Shown here piece after piece: positions 1 through 7,853 of a stretch of 64,000 bases of DNA. Under the pieces are notes generated by a model. It was not told where the DNA came from, did not search any database, and worked only from the letters and a program-made list of their open reading frames with translations. This DNA is from Nitrosomonas ureae (GTDB lineage: Bacteria; Pseudomonadota; Gammaproteobacteria; Burkholderiales; Nitrosomonadaceae), in contig NZ_FNUX01000011.1 in assembly GCF_900108305.1 (NCBI RefSeq), forward strand, positions 34,456 through 98,455, read 5' to 3'. A program made the position numbers and the translations under genes. Position 1 is the first letter of the stretch; every line of letters starts with the position of its first letter.

Positions 1-2
1 TC

Positions 3-131
3 CGTAAGCAGCGTTCCAAAGCGGTGGCGGCTTTCGAAAGTTTTTTCGCTGAAACCGATAAAAAATTAACGCCGGAAGCGGATGCCTTAACCGTTGAAGC
101 TGTCAAGCAGTTGGTCAATGAGCTTCGCTAA
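3..131 (+). CDS. C-terminal end of a probable antitoxin (5' end outside window)
   Basis: An open frame runs in from the left edge and stops at TAA 129-131, giving 42 residues that are mostly helical and charged, ending VKQLVNELR. Its last 14 bases overlap the ATG of the PIN-family toxin gene that follows, the arrangement expected of an antitoxin-toxin pair. The DNA-binding half that would identify the antitoxin family lies outside the window, so the assignment rests on position and character only. It could also be another small protein of the restriction locus. Confidence 0.5.
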   Translation, partial: RKQRSKAVAAFESFFAETDKKLTPEADALTVEAVKQLVNELR

Positions 132-540
132 ACGAATTGTCATTGATACCAGCACGTTGATCAGTACATTGTTAAAACCGCAGTCAGTTCCCAGGCAAGC
201 CTTCAATTATGCCTTGGCAACCGGAACGCTTTGCGTTTCGCCTGCTATGCTGGCTGAGTTGGAAAACGTTTTGTTGCCCGATAAGTTTGATCGTTACGTT
301 GATCGGGAAAGCCGCCTGGGTTTTTTACAGCTTTATCATGCTGCAAGCGCTCTATTCCCGGTCACTCTTGACGAGGAAAAAATCCTGACACCGCCATGCC
401 GGGATTCTCGCGACAACAAGTTTTTGGCTTTGGCATTGCATTGTTCGGCACAGACTGTGATTTCAAGCGATGAGGATTTGCTTATCCTGAACCCTTGGCA
501 TGAAATTGCAATTGTTAGCCCTGCCCGATTTTTGTCATGA
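118..540 (+). CDS. PIN-family toxin of a type II toxin-antitoxin pair (COG1569-like)
   Basis: A 140-residue protein of the PIN ribonuclease fold. The N-terminal strand IVIDTSTLIS carries the first acidic residue of the metal site, an ELENVL helix gives the middle acid, and CRDSRDNKFLALAL with TVISSDEDLL gives the C-terminal acids. This order is typical of the putative toxin component, PIN family. Such proteins cleave RNA and are held inactive by the partner antitoxin. A TTG-initiated extension to base 94 is possible, but the ATG at 118 puts the start inside the tail of the upstream antitoxin-like frame and is preferred. The stop overlaps the hsdR start (ATGA at 537-540), so toxin and restriction subunit look translationally coupled. 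Family call is firm; role in the restriction locus is inference. Confidence 0.85.
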   Translation: MSFAKRIVIDTSTLISTLLKPQSVPRQAFNYALATGTLCVSPAMLAELENVLLPDKFDRYVDRESRLGFLQLYHAASALFPVTLDEEKILTPPCRDSRDNKFLALALHCSAQTVISSDEDLLILNPWHEIAIVSPARFLS

Positions 541-3500
541 GCGATTTACATAAGGAAATCAATTTCGAGGTTGAAATCTGTGATCATCTGGCCGCTAACG
601 GCTGGCTGACTGCGCAAGGCGATGCGGCAAACTATGACCGCACACGGGCATTATTTCCGGCAGATGTGCTGGCTTGGGTGCAGGATACCCAACCGAAGGC
701 ATGGGAAGCACTGGTGAAGAACCACGGCGCACAGGCGGCGGATGTGTTGCTGGGGCGGTTGCGGGATTCACTCAACCAGCGCGGCACGTTAGACGTTTTA
801 CGCCACGGAATTGAACTGCTTGGGCTTAGGCAACCGCTCATGCTTGCCCAATTCAAACCCGCCTTGGCTATGAACCCGGATATTCTCGTCAAATACGCCG
901 CTAATCGGCTGCGGGTTGTGCGGCAATTGCGCTATTCGCTGCACAATGAGAATTCGCTTGATTTGGGTTTGTTTCTGAACGGGATTCCGGTTGCTACGTC
1001 GGAATTAAAAACCAACTTCACTCAGTCGGTGGAGGATGCGATTGATCAATATCGCTTCGATCGCGAACCGCGCCCGAAGGGGCAGGGCAGTGCTGAACCG
1101 TTATTGTCTTTCCCCAATGGCGCATTGGTGCATTTCGCGGTGAGTAATAGCGAAGTGCATATGACCACGCGGCTGGAAGGAGCAGCAACGCGCTTTTTGC
1201 CATTCAACCGGGGCGATAACGGCGCGGCGGGCAATCCACCCAACGAACAAGGGTATCGCACCGCTTATTTATGGGAAGAAATCTGGGCGCGGAATAGCTG
1301 GCTGGAGATTTTGGGCCGGTATCTGGTGACGCAGAAGGACGAGAAAAAACAGATTAAGAAAATCATCTTCCCGCGTTTTCATCAGTTGGATGCAACGCGC
1401 AAGCTGCTGGCGGCGGTGTTGCAGGAAGGCGCGGGCGGTAAATACCTGATCCAGCATTCGGCGGGCTCAGGCAAAACCAATTCAATTGCATGGTCGGCGC
1501 ATTTTCTGGCCGATTTGCACAATGCCGGCCATGAAAAACTGTTTGATACCGTGTTGGTGGTTTCTGACCGCACTGTGCTGGATGATCAGTTACAGGAAGC
1601 GATTTTCGATTTTGAGCGCACCGCTGGCGTGGTCGCCACGATCAAAGGGGAGGGCGCTAGTAAAAGTGCGGAATTGGCGGCGGCGCTGTCCGGCGGCAAG
1701 AAAATTGTGGTTTGCACCATCCAGACTTTCCCTTTCGCGCTTAAGGCCGTGCAGGAATTGGCTGCAACGCACGGTAAGCGCTTTGCTGTAATTGCGGATG
1801 AAGCGCATTCGTCGCAAACCGGAGAGGCTGCGGCCAAACTGAAAGCCGTGCTATCGGCGGAAGAATTGCAAGAACTGGCCGACGGCGGGGAAATCAGCAC
1901 CGAAGACATACTGGCCGTGCAAATGGAAAACAGGGCGGCGGAAAGCGGCATTACCTATGTGGCTTTTACCGCGACACCCAAAGCCAAAACCCTTGAACTG
2001 TTTGGACGATTGCCCAATCCTGATTTGCCAGCCGGTGCGGACAATCTGCCTGCGCCGTTTCATGTCTATTCGATGCGGCAAGCCATTGAAGAAGGCTTCA
2101 TCCTCGATGTGCTGCAAAACTATACCCCTTATAAATTAGCGTTCAAACTCGCGCATGATGGCAAAGAACTGGATGATAAAGAAGTCGAGCGTAACGAAGC
2201 CCTGAAAGGCATTATGCGCTGGGTCAGGCTGCATCCTTACAATATCAGCCAGAAAGTGCAGGTGGTGGTCGAACATTTCCGCGAAAATGTAGCCCTTTTG
2301 CTGAATGGCAAAGCAAAAGCCATGGTGGTGGTCGGAAGCCGCATTGAAGCGGTGCGCTGGCGGCTGGCGATTGATGTCTATATCAAAGCCCAAGGCTACA
2401 AAATCGGCACGCTGGTGGCGTTTTCCGGTGAGGTCAACGATAGCCAGTCAGGCAGCGAGCCGTTCAGCGAAACCAGCAGGACCATGAACCCGAACCTGAA
2501 AGGGCAGGGTATCCGTGAGGCTTTCAATACAGAAGACTATCAAATCCTGCTGGTTGCCAACAAATTTCAAACCGGATTCGATCAGCCCCTGTTGTGCGGG
2601 ATGTATGTCGATAAACGGCTGGCAGGCATTACGGCGGTGCAAACCTTATCTCGCCTCAATCGCGCCCATCAGGGCAAAGATACTACTTATGTGGTGGACT
2701 TCGTGAATGACCCGGAAGAAATTCTGACCGCCTTCCTTGCCTATTACGAAACCGCAGAATTAGCCAACGTCACCGACCCGCACCTGGTTTATGATTTACG
2801 CATGAAGCTGGACGCGGCGGGTTTTTATGATGAGTTTGAGGTCAATCGTGTGGTTGAGGTGGAGTTTAACCCGAAGGCCAGGCAAAGCGATCTGGCCGGA
2901 GCGGTAGAGCCAGTCGTCGCCCGGATTTTGCATCGTTACAAAGCGGCTCAGGAAAAGCTGAAAGCGGCCAATGCCAGGGAAGATGGCAAAGCAGCCGAAG
3001 ATGCCGAGAACGAAATGAACGCGCTTATCCTGTTCAAACATGATATGGGCGCATTCCAGCGTATGTATGCGTTCCTTTCCCAGATATTCGATTATGGCAA
3101 CACCGCCATTGAGAAACGTTTTATCTTCTACAAAAGATTGATTCCACTGCTGGAGTTCGGACGGGAACGAGAAGGGCTTGACCTCTCCAAGGTCATGCTG
3201 ACGCACCATAACCTGAAAGTTGAGGGAAAGCGGACATTAGCCCTGGTCGATGGCGAATATCCAAAACTGATGCCAATGGAAGGCGCAGGTACCGGGCAAG
3301 TTCGGGAAAAAGAAACAGCATATCTGGTGGAAATTATTGCCAGGGTGAACGATTTGTTTGAAGGTGAATTGTCCGATGACGACCAGCTTATTTATGTTAA
3401 CAATGTCATCAAAGGTAAGTTGCTGGAATCGAAAACACTGGTTCAGCAAGCTGCCAACAACACCAAACAGCAGTTTGCCAACTCGCCTGACCTGTCCAAC

Positions 3501-3659
3501 GAGTTGATGAATGCCATTATGGATGCCTTGGCCGCCCATAGCACCATGAGCAAACAAGCCCTGGAGTCAGAAAAAGTGCGCAGCGGATTGCGGGATATTT
3601 TGCTCGGCCCGGCACAACTTTATGAGGCGCTTAGGGAAAAATCGGAAGGACATCCGTGA
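537..3659 (+). CDS. hsdR: Type I restriction enzyme, R (motor/nuclease) subunit HsdR
   Basis: A 1040-residue subunit that translocates and cuts DNA in a type I restriction-modification complex with HsdM and HsdS. The N-terminal nuclease region shows the RecB-like D142...E156-x-K158 set within DLGLFLNGIPVATSELK. The helicase motor follows: Walker A AGSGKT (309-314), DEAH box (421-424), FTATP motif III, and a C-terminal motif VI-like SRLNRAHQGK. The remainder is the helical C-terminal region used to dock on HsdM. Length is normal and no frame damage is visible, so the gene appears intact. It starts inside the toxin stop and its stop overlaps the next (broken) gene, so these belong to one transcript. 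hsdM and hsdS must lie to the left, outside the window, or are absent. Confidence 0.95.
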   Translation: MSDLHKEINFEVEICDHLAANGWLTAQGDAANYDRTRALFPADVLAWVQDTQPKAWEALVKNHGAQAADVLLGRLRDSLNQRGTLDVLRHGIELLGLRQPLMLAQFKPALAMNPDILVKYAANRLRVVRQLRYSLHNENSLDLGLFLNGIPVATSELKTNFTQSVEDAIDQYRFDREPRPKGQGSAEPLLSFPNGALVHFAVSNSEVHMTTRLEGAATRFLPFNRGDNGAAGNPPNEQGYRTAYLWEEIWARNSWLEILGRYLVTQKDEKKQIKKIIFPRFHQLDATRKLLAAVLQEGAGGKYLIQHSAGSGKTNSIAWSAHFLADLHNAGHEKLFDTVLVVSDRTVLDDQLQEAIFDFERTAGVVATIKGEGASKSAELAAALSGGKKIVVCTIQTFPFALKAVQELAATHGKRFAVIADEAHSSQTGEAAAKLKAVLSAEELQELADGGEISTEDILAVQMENRAAESGITYVAFTATPKAKTLELFGRLPNPDLPAGADNLPAPFHVYSMRQAIEEGFILDVLQNYTPYKLAFKLAHDGKELDDKEVERNEALKGIMRWVRLHPYNISQKVQVVVEHFRENVALLLNGKAKAMVVVGSRIEAVRWRLAIDVYIKAQGYKIGTLVAFSGEVNDSQSGSEPFSETSRTMNPNLKGQGIREAFNTEDYQILLVANKFQTGFDQPLLCGMYVDKRLAGITAVQTLSRLNRAHQGKDTTYVVDFVNDPEEILTAFLAYYETAELANVTDPHLVYDLRMKLDAAGFYDEFEVNRVVEVEFNPKARQSDLAGAVEPVVARILHRYKAAQEKLKAANAREDGKAAEDAENEMNALILFKHDMGAFQRMYAFLSQIFDYGNTAIEKRFIFYKRLIPLLEFGREREGLDLSKVMLTHHNLKVEGKRTLALVDGEYPKLMPMEGAGTGQVREKETAYLVEIIARVNDLFEGELSDDDQLIYVNNVIKGKLLESKTLVQQAANNTKQQFANSPDLSNELMNAIMDALAAHSTMSKQALESEKVRSGLRDILLGPAQLYEALREKSEGHP

Positions 3660-3795
3660 ATATTCTTATTGATACCATCCGGGTTGCTGGTTTTAGAGGC
3701 ATTAAAAATCTTGAGATTTCATTACCGCGTAAACTGTGTTGATTGGTGCCAATAATTCAGGCAAGACCTCGTTAATAATGGTGCGCTTGGCATAA
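3656..3795 (+). pseudogene. Truncated, frameshifted OLD-family/AAA ATPase (defence-associated)
   Basis: A GTG codon overlapping the hsdR stop opens a frame reading NILIDTIRVAGFRGIKNLEI, the typical first strand of OLD/RecF-like AAA ATPases. It stops at 3740-3742. One base is missing in an A-run near 3731-3733. In the other frame the sequence continues VLIGANNSGKTSLI, a clear Walker A loop, and then ends at 3795. Nothing matching the rest of a 500-700-residue protein follows. An ATPase/endonuclease of this kind often accompanies type I restriction operons. Here it is a stump, cut off where the unrelated minus-strand Nudix gene begins. Confidence 0.8.
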
Positions 3796-3798
3796 ATT

Positions 3799-4218
3799 CT
3801 AAGCATGTATATTTTTTGTTAATTTTCGTTTTAGCTTTTTATTGGAAATTGACTTTAAATATTTTTTCAAACTTACCAGCTTACGTTTGCGGTCATGAAT
3901 TTCCGGCCAGAACTTCAATGTACGTTTGACGTAGAGCAAAAAGATCGTTGTTTTACGCTTGTTCTTGCCACTGGGGCTTTGCAGTAACACCTGTTCTCTG
4001 AAATGTTTGTCAAGCTTGCCGAGAATGCCGGCTTCTTCAAACGCTTCCAGTGCCGCTACCTGCCGGTTACTGAGTTTTTTCTCCAGTTTCCCAGTGGGGA
4101 TAATCCATTGGCGTTCCTGCCGGCTGGTAATCAGATATACCTTAAGCTTTGTTTTGCTCATGACGACAGGTACTACCGCGATGCGCTTTTTCTTATGATG
4201 TTGTTTCTTGCTAGTCAT
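3799..4218 (-). CDS. Nudix hydrolase with an incomplete Nudix box (possible polyphosphate/diphosphoinositol type)
   Basis: A very basic 139-residue protein. A Nudix-box region runs from GKLEKK to LEAFEEAGIL. The spacing fits GX5EX7REUXEEXGU, and the metal-binding EE pair plus the preceding E are kept. The first box glutamate is replaced by leucine and the R of RE is also leucine. The segment WIIPTGK before the box matches the strand seen in the DIPP/MutT-like group, which hydrolyses diphosphoinositol polyphosphates, diadenosine polyphosphates and sometimes polyphosphate. It lies 142 bases downstream of the ParA gene on the same strand, so it may be the third gene of the CHAD-ParA operon. Substrate is unknown, and catalytic competence is uncertain because of the changed box residues. 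Confidence 0.75.
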   Translation of the reverse strand: MTSKKQHHKKKRIAVVPVVMSKTKLKVYLITSRQERQWIIPTGKLEKKLSNRQVAALEAFEEAGILGKLDKHFREQVLLQSPSGKNKRKTTIFLLYVKRTLKFWPEIHDRKRKLVSLKKYLKSISNKKLKRKLTKNIHA

Positions 4219-4360
4219 AACCCCGCTTACTTTCTGCCGCTAGATGGGCGTTTTGATAGCGTTTATTATCAGCCACAGCTATCAATACAAATCAAATAGA
4301 ATTCTATCGTTATATCGAACCCATAATTCCCGATCCGGTTTCATATTTCAAGCGCTACAT

Positions 4361-5113
4361 TTATGCTAGCTTTTTGGCGGTTTCTGAAACCTCTTCCCAA
4401 AGTTCGTGATAGGCGTAGCTAGCTTGCCTGGACTTAGCAAAAGTATCAACAGGTGCTTTGTGCACGCCCATTTTCTCGATATCCGATGAATAAGGAATGA
4501 CCGTATTCAAAAATATTTTATATCTCGCAGACATGGCTTCCATTGTTGCTTTATGCAGAGATTTTTGCGCCTGAACCATCGAGAAAAAAGGAATGATCTT
4601 ATCTTGCGGATAATCATTATCCTTAAAAAAAGCCATCAGTTGCTCAAAAGTCCGTTCTGAAAGCGTAGTGGGTATAACGGGAACCAGTACCATATCGGAT
4701 GCAATAAATATGGATTCCGACAGATGGCTAATAGATGGAGGACAATCCAATACCACTAAGTCATATTCTTTGTTGAAGCCTTTTAATACGCGTTTCAAAC
4801 GATTCTTGCGTTTATTGAAACCGGCCAGTAGCGTGTCAAAGTTACGGAAACTCAAGTGTGCCGGAATAATATCCAGATTTTCAAAGTCACTTGCTTTAAT
4901 GTGTTTTACCAGGTTTTCATAAGCTTTAAAAAAGCGCTTAGCCCATTTCTTTGAGGATGGTTGGACTCTGAAATAAAAGGACGATGCACCCTGAGGATCC
5001 AAGTCGATGAGTAATGTTTTTGCCCCGGATTTGGCAGCCCAATAGGCAAGATTGACTGAAGTAGCCGTTTTTCCAACACCTCCCTTCATGCTATAGCAAG
5101 CAATCACTTTCAT
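4361..5113 (-). CDS. ParA/MinD-type partition ATPase linked to a CHAD protein
   Basis: A 250-residue ParA-family ATPase. The deviant Walker A motif KGGVGKT is at residues 10-16 with both the signature and the catalytic lysine. The switch strand LLIDLDPQGASS and Walker B-like LVVLDCPPS are also present. There is no N-terminal helix-turn-helix, so it resembles the small ParAs that ride on the nucleoid and position cargo rather than autorepressing plasmid ParAs. No ParB gene or centromere-like repeat is adjacent. Its start overlaps the stop of the upstream CHAD gene by 4 bases, which implies coupled synthesis and suggests the CHAD protein is its partner or cargo adaptor. The chromosomal parAB pair is not in this window. 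Family is certain; cargo is inferred. Confidence 0.9.
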   Translation of the reverse strand: MKVIACYSMKGGVGKTATSVNLAYWAAKSGAKTLLIDLDPQGASSFYFRVQPSSKKWAKRFFKAYENLVKHIKASDFENLDIIPAHLSFRNFDTLLAGFNKRKNRLKRVLKGFNKEYDLVVLDCPPSISHLSESIFIASDMVLVPVIPTTLSERTFEQLMAFFKDNDYPQDKIIPFFSMVQAQKSLHKATMEAMSARYKIFLNTVIPYSSDIEKMGVHKAPVDTFAKSRQASYAYHELWEEVSETAKKLA

Positions 5114-6630
5114 TTTGAATCTCCTGTTTTTGCCGCCTCAAATACCAGATCAAACTCAATGGTCATGTTTTCCGTGAAAAAATCCGCTAATGCATTCTCA
5201 ACTTTAGGGCGCTCTTCTAATTTTTTTTGATGCAAGATTGCTACCAAACCACTCAACGCTTTAGACATTTCGATCCGGGTATCATCAACATAGCTGCTTA
5301 AAAATTCTATTTGGATGCAATAATCATTGTAGTTACCTAATATTGTTTGTATCTTTTTAATTTTACCGGCTATTTTTCCTGTACGTCTCTTTGGTAATAA
5401 ATCAGCAAAAAATTCGATCAAGTAGCGTAGCTTCTTAAATTCAATACGTAATTCATGAATTTTTTCATCGGCTGACTGACTATCAATAGCCGCACTCATT
5501 GCCAGCATTTTATGATAGCGCTTTAACAATAATTTTTTTACCACTTGCAATACTGGTGTTGATGCCATTGGTGTCTGATAAGCGGAGTGCTGGGATAATT
5601 CTGCGGTACAGATAGCCAGATCGGCCCTGTAGTTGTCAGAAGACAAATATCCCGCCACTTTATTTTTTTCTTGTTTACGCTGTTTCTTAATTAAACTATA
5701 AAGCTCGGTTAAGCCACTTCCAAAATTTTCTGGCAACATCGCACGATAATTGTCCTGGGCCAGTAAAAATACGTCCAGATCCCGCAGCTTATTCGTTTTG
5801 CTTGCAATTGAAGAGAGTCTGGGTCTTAGCGCATCAATCATTGTTGCCGGCAATGCTTTTTTTAACAGACTGATTAATGATCTTAATTTTCGAATGTTCA
5901 CTCGAAATTGATGCAAAAACTCGGTATCGGTATCTGCAATTACGCCGCCAACATGAAGTCTTGCCTGATCAAGCATCGCAACAGCCATTGCTCGCACCGC
6001 TGGTTCTGTTTGCATATCCTCGGTCAAGGGCGGCAGACTATATTGTTTTGGTTCAAGGGCATGGATAGCTTGCCCCATTAATAAAAATCTCAATCCGAAA
6101 TCATTAACTTTTGCTTTAATGCAAGGTCTGAGTAACCGTACAGCGCTGGTGTAATATTTTGCATACCCGCGCAATGCCTGGAGTGTGAAATAACAGGTAA
6201 TTTTGCCGCCAACCGCCGATTGTGTTAAACGACCCTTCACCACGATTTTTTGATTGTCATTGCGCAGTGAAAAATCCGTTTCAAGCAAGTTTAGAGATGC
6301 GATCGGTAATACTGCGCGTAAACCAATTAATTTTTGCAATTTATTCTTAACCGGACTCTCTGAAAATTCCCACCAGAATCTAACATCGCTTGTTGCTTTT
6401 ACTTCGTCAATGCAACCAGAGTGGTCAAGGAGTTGAAACTTCTGCTTATCCACTTGGTAAAGCAAATAACCCGCGTGCCATAGATGAGCATCAAAATCAT
6501 CGTAAAATTGCAGCGTCGACGCTGTAGCCGGATTAGCATCAGTATCAAATTCAGATGATATTGCCGTGAGGATGTCGGTGTTCTTGATCGCCTCGTTTAA
6601 TTCCCAGGTATTTACCGGTAAAGAATTCAT
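5110..6630 (-). CDS. CHAD-domain protein with degenerate CYTH-like N-terminus (polyphosphate-binding family)
   Basis: A 506-residue protein. From about residue 215 it carries a CHAD domain with two helical repeats: LHQFRVNIRKLRS (239-251) with RDLDVFL (283-289), and IHELRIEFKKLRYLIEFF (391-408) with LGNYNDY. The conserved His (240, 392) and the Arg/Lys ladder that binds polyphosphate are kept. Residues 40-150 resemble a CYTH fold (YDD..HLWHAGYLLYQ aligns with the usual Y.DT..L...G..LR segment). The ExExK metal motif of CYTH triphosphatases is missing, so this half is probably not catalytic. CHAD proteins studied in related betaproteobacteria bind polyphosphate granules. It is the first gene of the minus-strand cassette, overlapping parA by 4 bases. 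Confidence 0.88.
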   Translation of the reverse strand: MNSLPVNTWELNEAIKNTDILTAISSEFDTDANPATASTLQFYDDFDAHLWHAGYLLYQVDKQKFQLLDHSGCIDEVKATSDVRFWWEFSESPVKNKLQKLIGLRAVLPIASLNLLETDFSLRNDNQKIVVKGRLTQSAVGGKITCYFTLQALRGYAKYYTSAVRLLRPCIKAKVNDFGLRFLLMGQAIHALEPKQYSLPPLTEDMQTEPAVRAMAVAMLDQARLHVGGVIADTDTEFLHQFRVNIRKLRSLISLLKKALPATMIDALRPRLSSIASKTNKLRDLDVFLLAQDNYRAMLPENFGSGLTELYSLIKKQRKQEKNKVAGYLSSDNYRADLAICTAELSQHSAYQTPMASTPVLQVVKKLLLKRYHKMLAMSAAIDSQSADEKIHELRIEFKKLRYLIEFFADLLPKRRTGKIAGKIKKIQTILGNYNDYCIQIEFLSSYVDDTRIEMSKALSGLVAILHQKKLEERPKVENALADFFTENMTIEFDLVFEAAKTGDSK

Positions 6631-6669
6631 TTTTTAATTTCTAAATGTCCTTATATATCATTGTCAGTT

Positions 6670-6694
6670 TCAATTTGGATGGAAGTCAAATTGA
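6670..6694. promoter_or_regulatory. Dyad upstream of the CHAD operon
   Basis: A perfect 8-base inverted repeat (TCAATTTG, 9-base spacer, CAAATTGA) lies about 40 bases upstream of the CHAD start in the 375-base gap shared with the divergent rlpA-like gene. Its size and place fit an operator. No known consensus (such as a PHO box) is matched. Nothing else is recognised in the gap 6631-7005. Confidence 0.35.
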
Positions 6695-7005
6695 GGTTGT
6701 AATCCTATTCAGGAAATTCATTTCCACGATGATAACGGTTTTTAAGATAAGAGGTAACTATTCCAACCTGATGATTCTTTTTATTAGAAATTAGCTGGTT
6801 ACAATTCCTATGGTTGCGTGATTAATACCTGGCGAGAAAGAGTTTGGATTATCTTTTCAGGTTTGTATGCTTATAGCGCCTCATCTGTATTCCTTCTATT
6901 TGATCGTTCGAGATGTTTAAATGGTAACGCAGCTTGCCTTCTGCTAATCTTACAAAAGTTGCACTTCAAACTTGAATTCGTCGAACAATAAGCGATCGTA
7001 ATATC

Positions 7006-7713
7006 ATGAAAATAAAGTGTATCTACAGTCTTCTCACCTTACTTCTCTGCGGATGCGCAACAACGTCATGGCAGAGCGATACTTTACCTTCACCACTATC
7101 TGGCGATGAAATAGCGGTTAATCACAGTACTGAACGAATACTCGAAGCACGTGAGCAGATATTAAACGAACCTAAGCAAACAAAAGTTTCAGCCCCATCG
7201 GTTATTAGCCAGGGAAAAACAGAAGACTCGGCACAAAAGCCTCTGTGGCCATCTGAAACAGGCATCGCAACTTACTATGCCCATGATATGGAAGGGCGCA
7301 CCACTGCAAGTGGCGAACCTTATGACCCTGAGCAATTGACAGCAGCTCATCGCACAATACCCATCGGCAGCAGTGTGCGGGTGATTAATCTGAAAACCAG
7401 GCAGCAAGCCATAGTACGTATTAATGATCGTTGGGGCGGCGGTGGGGACCGAATTATTAACCTATCAAAGCAGGCCTCAATTCAACTTGGTTTTGGCTCT
7501 GCTGGTACCGTGCCTGTGCAGCTTGATGTGGAATCACTTCCATCCGGTGCCCAACCAAGAGCCAGAATTCAAACATTACCGTCCCGCATCGAAGAGAGCA
7601 GTGCAAAAAATCAATCGAGATTAAAAATTTGTCAAAATGAAGCAGATATCCTTGGGTTAACCGAAAATTTCTATCGCAATCATGTGACAGCCTGTTTATC
7701 ACGTCGTGAATAG
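7006..7713 (+). CDS. rlpA: RlpA-family septal lipoprotein (double-psi beta-barrel)
   Basis: A 235-residue lipoprotein. A short signal peptide ends in the lipobox L-C-G-C with Cys17 as the lipidated residue. After a low-complexity linker, a double-psi beta-barrel occupies about residues 85-165, with GIATYYA, GRTTASGEPYD, LTAAHRTIPIG, VRVINL and VRINDR blocks. The acidic pair E104/D107 matches the residues needed by RlpA lytic transglycosylases that cleave peptidoglycan strands lacking stem peptides. The usual NDRGPF loop is altered to NDRWGGGGDR. There is no C-terminal SPOR domain, so septal recruitment through denuded glycan would have to differ. It stands alone, divergent from the CHAD operon. 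Confidence 0.85.
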   Translation: MKIKCIYSLLTLLLCGCATTSWQSDTLPSPLSGDEIAVNHSTERILEAREQILNEPKQTKVSAPSVISQGKTEDSAQKPLWPSETGIATYYAHDMEGRTTASGEPYDPEQLTAAHRTIPIGSSVRVINLKTRQQAIVRINDRWGGGGDRIINLSKQASIQLGFGSAGTVPVQLDVESLPSGAQPRARIQTLPSRIEESSAKNQSRLKICQNEADILGLTENFYRNHVTACLSRRE

Positions 7714-7853
7714 AATTTTCAAAAAATCAGTTCACCCAATAATTGAAATTAGCATATATTCGTTTTATCACTAAGAGGCATGTCTGGGGCTAGCTTGATT
7801 CAACAGTGGATGCATCACATTTATTAATCAACCGATATCACAAAAAGGAAATT

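Noticed and set aside
94..117. TTG-initiated extension of the PIN toxin
   Set aside because: The ATG at 118 overlaps the antitoxin tail in the usual way and starts just before the first PIN strand; the extension has no family-like sequence.
2796..3209. 137-codon open frame antisense to hsdR
   Set aside because: It lies fully inside hsdR, whose helicase/C-terminal protein sequence is intact, and the antisense translation has no recognisable motif.
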